Origin: Gemmobacter sp.
Lineage (GTDB): Bacteria > Pseudomonadota > Alphaproteobacteria > Rhodobacterales > Rhodobacteraceae
Assembly: GCA_003509785.1 (NCBI GenBank)
Contig: DOMY01000118.1
Coordinates: 202-5,538 of the forward strand
Reading direction: 5' to 3'
DNA length: 5,337 nucleotides
A program made the translations under genes and the position numbers. Below, one piece after another: positions 1 to 5,337 of this stretch (within the stretch, counting starts at the first letter, position 1; the number at the start of each line of letters is the position of its first letter). The notes beneath the pieces were generated by a model. It was not told the DNA's origin. It did no database searches and saw nothing but the letters and a program-made list of their open reading frames with translations.

Positions 1-1755
1 GAGGCGATCTTTCGCGGCATGGCCGGGATCACCACGCAGGGCGGATCGGCAGCCGAGCCGGAAATGGCGGTGAACATCCGCGGGCTGCAGGACAATGGCC
101 GGGTTGCCGTCAGCATCGACGGCGCGCGGCAGAATTTTGCCCGCGCGGGCCATGGCGCCAATGGCACCTTTGCGCTGGACCCGGAAATGTTGCGCAGCGT
201 GACAGTGACGCGTGGCCCGGGCGCCGGGGCGGGGGCGATTGCGGGCGCGGTGGAGTTTCGCACGCTGACCGCCGCGGATCTGATTGCAGAGGGCGAAACC
301 TCGGGCGGCGAGACGCGGCTGCGCTATGGCAGCTTTGCCAAGGCGCCTACCGTTCATGCGGCCTGGGCCACGAAGATGGGCGAAACCGCCGATCTGACCG
401 CCGCGCTGACCCGCAGCGAAAGCGGTGATTACAAAACAGGCGATGGGACGGAAATCGCTGCGGGCGAATTGATGAATTCCGGCCTGCTGAAGGCGGGCTG
501 GCATCTGCCTTCGGGGCATGATCTGGCCTTGTCGGGCCGGGTGATGACGCGGGATTACATCACCGGCATCGCCAGCAGCACGCCGCGCGACACCGATCTG
601 ACGAGCAGCGGTTTCGGGCTGGACCATGGCTTTGCAGGCGATGGCGGGCTGATCGACATCACGACGAATCTGTACCGCACCGAAACCGAGATCCGGCAGA
701 AAGCGCTGGATGCCGATCTGAACCCCACCGGGGCAGAACGGTCTTATGACACTGCAACCACCGGGCTGCGGTCACGCAACATATCGCAGTTTGAAACCGG
801 CGCGCTGGCGCATGAGCTGACCCTGACGCTGGAGTTGTTCGAAGACCGGGTGACGACGGATGACCCCGGCAGCGACAGCCTGAGCCCTTCGGGGCGGCGC
901 AGCGTCTGGTCGCTGAATGCCGCCGACCGGCTGCTGCTGGGCGAGACAGAGCTGACGCTTGGCCTTTCTGGCGATGGATACAGCCTGTCCAGCGATGGCA
1001 CCGGCACCTCGGGGCAGGCCGTTTCGCCGCGGGTTGCGGTGAAACATCCGCTGGGGGAAACCGTCAGCCTTTATGGATCACTGGCGCAGGGCTATCGCCC
1101 GCCGTCGCTGAACGAGGCGCTGGTGGATGGATCACACCCCGAACCCGCGAATTTCGAGGTGCGCCCGAACCCGAATCTGAAGGGCGAACACGCCTTTTCC
1201 GCCGAACTGGGGCTGGGCTATGAGGCCGCGGATCTGTTCGCCGATGGCGACAGGGTGACGGCCAAGGCCACCATCTTTCGGTCTGATGTCGAAGATTACA
1301 TCGGGATGGAGCGGGTGGGCGGCGTCTTCAACGGCTATTACCAGTATAACAACATCGCCCGCGTCCGGATCGAGGGGATCGAGCTTGAGGCGGGCTATGA
1401 TAGCGACCGGCATTTCCTGACGCTGGCGGCACAGCGCCTGCATGGCGTGGATCAGGACAGCGGCGCCGAACTGTCGCGCGTGGCGCCGGATCGGCTGGTG
1501 ATGACAGCCGGCCTGCGCAGCGCACAAGGCGCGGAATATGGCGCCCGGCTGACCGCCGTGGGGGCCAAGACCAGCGGCGATTTCCAAAGCGGCAGCTGGA
1601 ACACCGTCGATCTGTTTCTGACGCAGCCGGTGGGCGCGCATGGCAGTTTCGGCTTTGCGATCAACAACATCCTTGACGAAGTTTACACCCCGCATCTGGA
1701 AACCCAGCCTGCGCCGGGGATCAACATGCAGGCCTCCTTGACCCTGCGGTTCTGA
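1..1755 (+). CDS. TonB-dependent outer-membrane heme receptor, 5'-truncated by window edge
   Basis: This is an outer-membrane beta-barrel receptor that should import heme into the periplasm using TonB energy. The frame is open from base 1, giving 584 visible residues. The signal peptide, TonB box and start of the plug lie outside the window, and the ATG at 19 is internal. Visible residues 1 to about 90 are the rest of the plug, with NIRGLQ, then IDGARQ, then LDPEMLRSVTVTRGP. This segment matches the ShuA/HmuR/HemR class, and His51 (in RAGHG) aligns with the plug heme ligand (ShuA His86). In the barrel, YRPP (365-368), His379 and NPNL (390-393) reproduce the FRAP/NPNL heme motif. His379 lies 14 residues after the Tyr, the same spacing as in ShuA, whose ligand there is His420. 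The C-terminus ends SLTLRF, a normal barrel end with terminal Phe. The hemophore-like gene follows 39 bases downstream, as hasA follows hasR, so a HasR role is likely but inferred. Confidence 0.93.
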   Translation, partial: EAIFRGMAGITTQGGSAAEPEMAVNIRGLQDNGRVAVSIDGARQNFARAGHGANGTFALDPEMLRSVTVTRGPGAGAGAIAGAVEFRTLTAADLIAEGETSGGETRLRYGSFAKAPTVHAAWATKMGETADLTAALTRSESGDYKTGDGTEIAAGELMNSGLLKAGWHLPSGHDLALSGRVMTRDYITGIASSTPRDTDLTSSGFGLDHGFAGDGGLIDITTNLYRTETEIRQKALDADLNPTGAERSYDTATTGLRSRNISQFETGALAHELTLTLELFEDRVTTDDPGSDSLSPSGRRSVWSLNAADRLLLGETELTLGLSGDGYSLSSDGTGTSGQAVSPRVAVKHPLGETVSLYGSLAQGYRPPSLNEALVDGSHPEPANFEVRPNPNLKGEHAFSAELGLGYEAADLFADGDRVTAKATIFRSDVEDYIGMERVGGVFNGYYQYNNIARVRIEGIELEAGYDSDRHFLTLAAQRLHGVDQDSGAELSRVAPDRLVMTAGLRSAQGAEYGARLTAVGAKTSGDFQSGSWNTVDLFLTQPVGAHGSFGFAINNILDEVYTPHLETQPAPGINMQASLTLRF

Positions 1756-1782
1756 CCCCCCGCCCCCCTGGATTTTGGCCTG

Positions 1783-1788
1783 AAAGGA
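1783..1788 (+). promoter_or_regulatory. Ribosome binding site of the hemophore gene
   Basis: AAAGGA lies six bases before the ATG at 1795 and supports that start. The 39-base gap after the receptor stop begins with C6-G-C6 (1756-1768). It shows no hairpin with a T-run and no convincing promoter, so the two genes are probably co-transcribed. Confidence 0.7.
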
Positions 1789-1794
1789 CAGATC

Positions 1795-2808
1795 ATGACC
1801 CTGACCATCACCCTGACCGCCGACCCCGAAACCGGCAAGGGCGTTGATTTCAACGCCGATCTGAAAGGCTATTTCGCGGATTTCGTGCCGTTTGAAATGC
1901 CCTGGTTCCTGGAACCGACCGGCAGCAGCGAAACGACGCAGATCCTGCATCTGGATACGCCGGAAACCGGATCCGAGGCCGATACCCGCGTGGTGGTGCT
2001 GGATGGCGAGGATTTCTTCTATACCTTCTCGAACCACACGGTCAGCGGCAGCATCGACAGCATCCGGCTGGCCCGTTTGGGCGATGCCTGGGATGCCACG
2101 GCGCAAGATCTGGCGCTGGAGGGCGGGCTGATTTCCGGCGTGCAGGAGTTCATCACCATCACCGGCCTGTCGATCGACAATCCCGCCGGTGTGGCGGGCG
2201 CTGTGCACGAGATCGTGGCCGGGCTGATGGGCGGCGGGCCGGATGGCGATACGGCCGATGCGCAGCCGATCTATGACCACATCTGGGCCGAGGCGCATCA
2301 TGTGACCGGATCGACCGGCGCCGACAGCTATCGCGGAACCAGGTTCGGGGACCGGGTGGATGGCAAGGGCGGCGCCGACAAGATCTGGGGCCTGAACGGC
2401 CATGACACATTGCTGGGCGGTGCCGGCAAGGACAGCCTTTACGGAGGCCAGGGCCGCGATGTGCTGAACGGGGGCACAGGGGCCGATCTGCTGACCGGCA
2501 ATGGCGGGGCGGACCGCTTTGTGTTTGCCAGCATCGCCGCCGCAAAGGGCGACCGGATCGCGGATTTCAACGCGGCGCAGAATGATCTGATCGTGCTGAC
2601 CGGGATGGATGCCAACAGCCGGCAGGGCGGCAATCAGGCCTTCACCTTTATCGGGGATGAGGGCTTCAGCGCGGCAGGCCAGCTGCGCGCCGTGATTTCG
2701 GGCAATGCCACGATCCTGACCGGCGATGTGAACGGCGATGGCAAGGCCGATTTCCGCATCACGCTGACCGGGCAGCACGACCTGACGGTGGATGATTTTC
2801 TTCTGTAA
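1795..2808 (+). CDS. hasA: HasA-like hemophore fused to RTX repeats and a serralysin-type type I secretion domain
   Basis: This is a predicted secreted heme-binding protein of 337 residues, exported in one step by an ABC-type (type I) system; it has no N-terminal signal peptide. Residues 1 to about 170 look like HasA. The key match is FFYTFSNHTVSGSIDSI (74-90) against HasA YTLFNEPAHTLYGQLDSL, placing Tyr76 and His81 on the heme ligand Tyr75 and its partner His83. A second match is AVHEIVAGLM (136-145) against HasA VVHQVVYGLM. Residues 172-243 are eight unbroken nine-residue RTX repeats. Residues 244-337 resemble the C-terminal domain of serralysin proteases (DFNAAQNDLI, QAFTFIG, AGQLR, DVNGDGKADF) and end in DDFLL, a normal type I secretion tail. 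Family HasA is about 190 residues without RTX repeats, so this is an unusual fusion. It follows a heme receptor gene, which supports the heme role. The secretion genes are not in the window. Heme binding is inferred from short motifs, not tested. Confidence 0.85.
   Translation: MTLTITLTADPETGKGVDFNADLKGYFADFVPFEMPWFLEPTGSSETTQILHLDTPETGSEADTRVVVLDGEDFFYTFSNHTVSGSIDSIRLARLGDAWDATAQDLALEGGLISGVQEFITITGLSIDNPAGVAGAVHEIVAGLMGGGPDGDTADAQPIYDHIWAEAHHVTGSTGADSYRGTRFGDRVDGKGGADKIWGLNGHDTLLGGAGKDSLYGGQGRDVLNGGTGADLLTGNGGADRFVFASIAAAKGDRIADFNAAQNDLIVLTGMDANSRQGGNQAFTFIGDEGFSAAGQLRAVISGNATILTGDVNGDGKADFRITLTGQHDLTVDDFLL
2308..2523 (+). repeat. Eight tandem RTX nonapeptide repeats (8 x 27 bp, coding)
   Basis: Residues 172-243 of the hemophore-like protein divide exactly into eight nine-residue units, each starting with Gly. 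They are GSTGADSYR, GTRFGDRVD, GKGGADKIW, GLNGHDTLL, GGAGKDSLY, GGQGRDVLN, GGTGADLLT and GNGGADRFV. Units 3-8 fit the GGxGxDxxx calcium-binding consensus best; unit 2 is the most degenerate. Such arrays form a parallel beta-roll when they bind calcium after secretion. The DNA copies have diverged, so this is a protein-level repeat rather than a recent duplication. Confidence 0.9.
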
Positions 2809-2836
2809 GGCGCGCAGGGGGTGGGGCAGTTTTTAC

Positions 2837-2865
2837 TTGCCCTGCCGCCGCTCTTTCCCCCTAAT
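2837..2865 (+). promoter_or_regulatory. Possible weak sigma-70-type promoter before the esterase gene
   Basis: TTGCCC (2837-2842) and CCTAAT (2860-2865) lie 17 bases apart, each matching four of six consensus positions, and would start transcription shortly before the ATG at 2892. The 83-base gap is also the only room for a promoter of its own for the esterase. Such matches are common by chance, so this is only a candidate. Confidence 0.22.
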
Positions 2866-2880
2866 TCGCGCGCGGGTGAC

Positions 2881-2885
2881 GGGAG
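2881..2885 (+). promoter_or_regulatory. Ribosome binding site deciding the esterase start
   Basis: GGGAG touches the ATG at 2886 directly, leaving no spacing for that codon. It is six bases before the next in-frame ATG at 2892, which is the normal distance. The second ATG is therefore the better start, giving MRNKAL as the beginning of the signal peptide. Confidence 0.6.
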
Positions 2886-2891
2886 ATGAAC

Positions 2892-4085
2892 ATGCGCAAC
2901 AAGGCCCTGGCCGCTGCAGCGCTGGTGGCGGCAGGGTTGGCCGTCGCCGCCACCGGCAGCCGCCTGCAGCCCGATGCCGCAGCCGCCCCTCCTGCCCCGA
3001 TTCCGGTGATTGCGGGCCTGCAACCGCAGGATCGCGGGCTGTCGGCCCGGCTGCTGGCGGCGGATGATCTGCCCGCCGATCTGCACCCCAGCCCCCTGCA
3101 GGCCGAGGGGCGGCTGGTCTGGATGCAGCCCGGCCAAAGCCTGCGCCATCACTGGCCCGGGCTTGTCATCCACGGCCGCTTTGACGGAACGCTGGCCTAT
3201 CTGGTGTTCGACGATGCGGTGAACCGCTTTCGCCTGACGGTGGATGGTGCCCGCGAAACCGCGCTGATCCTGACCCGGCCGGGGCGCGCGGTGATCGAAC
3301 TGGCGGGGCTTGCGCCGGGGCCACATGACATCACGCTGGAAAAGCTGAACGAATCTGCCGCCCCCGCCGGGTTTGGCGGCATCTGGGCAAAGGCTGCGGC
3401 GCCCGCGGCCCCGGCAGACCGCCGCCCGCTGATCGAATTCATCGGGGATTCAGAGACGGTGGGCTATGGCAACACCGCCCCCGGGCGCGACTGCACCGCA
3501 GAGGCGGTCTTTCTGGCGACCGACAGCACGGCGGCCTTTCCGGCCCGGGTTGCGGCGGGGCTGGGCGGGCAAGCCCGGGTCATTGCCCAATCCGGCATCG
3601 GGATCGTGCGCAACCATGAAGGCCTGTCGCCCGGCATCACCATGACGGATCTTTATCCGCTGGATGAACCCAAGGCGGCCGCGCTGCCTGCCCTGCCAGA
3701 GCCCCCGGCGCAGCTTGTTGTTCTGGCGCTGGGATCAAACGATTTTTCCACCCCGCTGGACAAGGGCGAAAGCTGGGATGGCACCCCCGACCTGGAGGCG
3801 GATGCCGCCGCGGGTCTGGCAGAGCTGGCCCGGGCTGCCTTGCAGCGCAACCCGGGGGCGGAATTGCTGCTGCTGGCCTTTGCCGAACATGGTGACAGCC
3901 TGATGGAGGCACATCGTCAGGCCATGGCCCATATCAAGCCCGAAGCGCCGCAGGTCAGGCTGGTTACCCTGCCTGCGCTGGACCGCACGGCCTGTCAGGC
4001 GCATCCCTCGGTGGGCGATCATGCAAGGATTGCGGAGATCCTGCTGGCCACCATCGCCGAACTGCCGCCGCAGTGGCGGCAGTAG
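2892..4085 (+). CDS. Secreted SGNH/GDSL esterase, carbohydrate esterase family 2-like
   Basis: This is a predicted exported deacetylase or esterase of 397 residues. A signal peptide is visible: MRNK, then an Ala/Leu/Val-rich core to about residue 22, then an Ala-rich cleavage region. It has no lipobox Cys and no twin-Arg. Residues about 60-160 would be the N-terminal beta-sandwich of CE2 enzymes. Residues about 178-397 are the SGNH hydrolase domain. It contains IGDSETVGYGN with nucleophile Ser187, the block II-like SGIGIVRN, GSND with Asn283, and CQAHPSV with catalytic His371. The two-domain order, the Cys shortly after the GDS block and the CxxHPS ending all fit CE2, whose known members remove acetyl groups from plant polysaccharides. 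The substrate here is unknown. The usual CE2 CDWHP is CQAHP, so an acidic partner to His seems to be missing. It lies downstream of the hemophore gene on the same strand, but a functional link is not evident. The alternative start at 2886 adds two residues. Confidence 0.82.
   Translation: MRNKALAAAALVAAGLAVAATGSRLQPDAAAAPPAPIPVIAGLQPQDRGLSARLLAADDLPADLHPSPLQAEGRLVWMQPGQSLRHHWPGLVIHGRFDGTLAYLVFDDAVNRFRLTVDGARETALILTRPGRAVIELAGLAPGPHDITLEKLNESAAPAGFGGIWAKAAAPAAPADRRPLIEFIGDSETVGYGNTAPGRDCTAEAVFLATDSTAAFPARVAAGLGGQARVIAQSGIGIVRNHEGLSPGITMTDLYPLDEPKAAALPALPEPPAQLVVLALGSNDFSTPLDKGESWDGTPDLEADAAAGLAELARAALQRNPGAELLLLAFAEHGDSLMEAHRQAMAHIKPEAPQVRLVTLPALDRTACQAHPSVGDHARIAEILLATIAELPPQWRQ
4061..4083. 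terminator. GC-rich hairpin at the esterase stop codon, possible terminator
   Basis: ACTGCCGCC and GGCGGCAGT form a perfect nine-base-pair stem with a five-base loop (GCAGT), covering the last codons of the esterase and touching its stop. No T-run follows on either strand, so it is not a textbook intrinsic terminator. Its place between convergent genes makes a role in ending or stabilising transcripts plausible. Confidence 0.4.
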
Positions 4086-4096
4086 CGGCCCGACGC

Positions 4097-4119
4097 CATC
4101 GGCCAACATGGTGCCGATG
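4097..4119. terminator. Second hairpin between the convergent genes
   Basis: CATCGGC and GCCGATG form a perfect seven-base-pair stem around a nine-base loop in the 72-base gap between the esterase and hutD. It lacks a T-run on either strand. It could act with the neighbouring stronger hairpin as a two-way end of transcription, but chance is possible. Confidence 0.3.
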
Positions 4120-4157
4120 TACTCACAAGTCCTTCGCAATCCCGCCATGGCCAGCGT

Positions 4158-4724
4158 TCAGGCGGCTTCTCTTTCGCCGTGAATGACCACCGTCAGGGCG
4201 AACAGATCCGACAGTTTGCCCAGCAGCGCGGGGGCGCAGGCATCCAGATCGACCAAATCCAGCCGGTCCAGCCGGGCGCCCGGCTCCAGCCCGGCGCCCG
4301 GCTCCAGCAGCAGTGCCAGCCGGGCCAGCGCGCCCGGTTCCGGCACGGCCAGCGGCCCGCGCGTGACTGTGGCCCGCAGGGGCTGGCGGATCATCACGTT
4401 GAAATCCAGCAGCGGCCCGGCCGTCAGTTCGGCGGCACAGGGCGCATCTCCCGGAAAGACCAGCGGCGGGCTGGCGGCATCCAGCAGATGCACCTGCCCG
4501 GAGACCCGCAACCGCATGGCGCCACCTTCGATCACCGTCAGAACGCGGGTCACATCCGGAAAGCACGAGAACGGGCCATCCGTGGCGACAATGGCGGTGG
4601 AAATCCGCCAGTCGAAATCGCCAAATCCGGCCCCGGCGGGCGAAACGGCAATCTCTGCCGTTTGCCCGCCGCCGTTCTTCCACGGGCGGAACTGACGTTC
4701 CGCCGCAGGGTAGACGCCCCTCAC
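4158..4724 (-). CDS. hutD: HutD/Ves family protein
   Basis: This is a cytoplasmic cupin-like protein of 188 residues, normal for the family. HutD is found in hut operons; in Pseudomonas it is thought to limit the level of hut expression, perhaps by sensing a pathway intermediate. Family hallmarks are PWKNGGGQTAEI (14-25), DFDWRISTAIV, GPFSCFPDVTRVLTVIEGG and LTAGPLLDFNVMIR, all close to the pattern in E. coli Ves. The start is taken as the GTG at 4724-4722, which shares bases with the hutU stop (GTGA). That gives MRGVYPAAERQFRPWKN, placing the conserved motif near the N-terminus as in relatives; a TTG at 4766 would add 14 unlikely residues. No strong ribosome site precedes it, so translation probably depends on coupling to hutU. 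Near the C-terminus, LEPGAGLEPGARL reflects a recent 18-bp tandem duplication. It is the last gene of the visible operon. Confidence 0.9.
   Translation of the reverse strand: MRGVYPAAERQFRPWKNGGGQTAEIAVSPAGAGFGDFDWRISTAIVATDGPFSCFPDVTRVLTVIEGGAMRLRVSGQVHLLDAASPPLVFPGDAPCAAELTAGPLLDFNVMIRQPLRATVTRGPLAVPEPGALARLALLLEPGAGLEPGARLDRLDLVDLDACAPALLGKLSDLFALTVVIHGEREAA
4273..4308. repeat. 18-bp tandem duplication inside hutD
   Basis: Bases 4273-4290 and 4291-4308 match at 17 of 18 positions. On the minus strand they encode two six-residue units read as LEPGAG and LEPGAR. The high DNA identity points to a recent in-frame slippage event in a linker-like part of HutD. A 14-base perfect palindrome, GCCGGGCGCCCGGC (4271-4284), overlaps the first copy and could favour slippage. 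Confidence 0.75.
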
Positions 4725-5337
4725 CCCAGGATGCCCGGCAGGCGCAGCCCGTGGTCGCGGGCGCAATCCAGCGCGATGTCATAGCCCGCATCGGCATGGC
4801 GCATCACGCCCGAGGCCGGATCGTTCCACAACACGCGCTCCAGCCGTTTCGCGGCCTCGGGCGTGCCATCGGCCACGATCACCACGCCGGAATGCTGGCT
4901 GAAGCCCATGCCCACGCCGCCGCCGTGATGCAGGCTGACCCAGGTGGCGCCGCTTGCGATATTGGTCATGGCGTTCAGCAGCGGCCAGTCGGATACCGCA
5001 TCCGACCCGTCCCGCATGGCCTCCGTCTCGCGGTTGGGCGAGGCGACAGAGCCGCTGTCCAGATGATCGCGCCCGATCACGATCGGCGCCTTCAGCTCGC
5101 CACTGGCCACCATCTCGTTGAACATCAGCCCGGCGCGGTGCCGGTCACCGAGGCCAATCCAGCAGATGCGGGCGGGCAGGCCCTGAAAGGCGATGCGATC
5201 CGCCGCCATATCCAGCCAGCGATGCAGATGGGCATTTTCGGGGAACAGCTTCTTCATCGCCGCATCGGTCTTGGCGATATCCTCGGGATCACCCGACAGC
5301 GCCACCCAGCGGAACGGGCCCTTGCCCTCGCAGAACA
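4721..5337 (-). CDS. hutU: Urocanate hydratase (urocanase), C-terminal part, 5'-truncated by window edge
   Basis: This enzyme converts urocanate to imidazolone propionate, the second step of histidine breakdown, in the cytoplasm with tightly bound NAD. The last 204 of roughly 555 residues are visible. The frame is open to the right edge (FCEGKGPFRWVALSGDPEDI), so the GTG at 5305 is an internal Val, not a start. The urocanase signature FQGLPARICW (5188-5159) includes the active-site Cys (codon 5164-5162), the equivalent of Cys410 in the Pseudomonas putida enzyme. Very conserved family blocks follow: RDHLDSGSVASPNRETE, DGSDAVSDWPLLNA, SGATWVSLHHGGGVGMGFSQH and WNDPASGVMRHADAGY. Nothing suggests damage. 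The stop overlaps the hutD start, showing a shared operon; the other hut genes must lie beyond the right edge. Confidence 0.97.
   Translation of the reverse strand, partial: FCEGKGPFRWVALSGDPEDIAKTDAAMKKLFPENAHLHRWLDMAADRIAFQGLPARICWIGLGDRHRAGLMFNEMVASGELKAPIVIGRDHLDSGSVASPNRETEAMRDGSDAVSDWPLLNAMTNIASGATWVSLHHGGGVGMGFSQHSGVVIVADGTPEAAKRLERVLWNDPASGVMRHADAGYDIALDCARDHGLRLPGILG

Noticed and set aside
1756..1768. C6-G-C6 tract after the receptor stop as a slippage or frameshift site
   Set aside because: It lies outside both coding regions, after an in-frame stop, and both flanking genes read normally without any shift.
1132..2778. A 548-codon open frame on the minus strand across the receptor and hemophore genes
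   Set aside because: It mirrors the codons of two convincing plus-strand genes, has no recognisable domain and crosses their junction. Long antisense frames are normal in G+C-rich DNA.
2821..2849. GTGGGGCA and TGCCCTGC around a T-rich loop as a terminator after the hemophore gene
   Set aside because: The stem needs two G-T pairs and the T-run is in the loop rather than after the stem, so it is not a credible intrinsic terminator.
2634..3326. A 230-codon minus-strand frame across the hemophore-esterase gap
   Set aside because: It has Arg/Gln/Pro-rich shadow composition and no motif, and is explained by the two plus-strand genes.
4179..4784. Open frames of 170 and 201 codons on the plus strand opposite hutD
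   Set aside because: Low-complexity Gln/Arg/Gly/Ser-rich translations with no family features, antisense to a clear hutD and hutU end.
4123..4797. A 224-codon minus-strand frame overlapping hutD
   Set aside because: It is the neighbouring reading frame of hutD and is Gly/Arg/Ala-rich; the conserved HutD motifs are in the other frame.

Overview
The window is about two-thirds G+C, tightly packed, and reads like a chromosome segment of an alphaproteobacterium, most likely a Rhodobacterales-type organism. This is inferred from G+C content, codon use and the kinds of proteins encoded; no marker gene is present. There are five protein genes, two of them cut by the window edges. No RNA gene, insertion sequence or CRISPR array is visible.

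Left part (1-2808, plus strand): a two-gene heme-scavenging unit. The first gene is the 3' nine-tenths or so of a TonB-dependent outer-membrane heme receptor. It keeps both histidines known to hold heme in ShuA-type receptors: one in the plug, and one between the YRPP (FRAP-type) and NPNL motifs. After 39 bases with a good ribosome binding site comes a 337-residue secreted protein. Its first ~170 residues resemble the HasA hemophore, including the Tyr/His heme pair. Its remainder is eight perfect-length RTX nonapeptides followed by a serralysin-type C-terminal secretion domain. The order receptor then hemophore is that of hasR-hasA. Classical HasA has no RTX repeats, so this fusion is the most interesting object in the window. 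The expected model is export by a type I secretion system (not in the window), calcium-driven folding outside, heme capture, then delivery to the receptor.

Middle (2892-4085, plus strand): a secreted two-domain SGNH esterase resembling carbohydrate esterase family 2, with a signal peptide. It sits where type I secretion genes might have been expected after hasA. A short gap with a weak promoter candidate separates it from the hemophore gene, so its link to heme uptake is unproven.

Right part (4158-5337, minus strand): the end of a histidine-utilisation operon. The C-terminal 204 residues of urocanate hydratase (hutU) run in from the right edge. Its stop codon overlaps the GTG start of hutD, a cupin-like HutD/Ves protein thought to modulate hut expression. 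This operon converges with the esterase gene. The junction holds two hairpins that may end transcription, though neither is followed by a T-run. No stretch over 300 bases lacks a gene.
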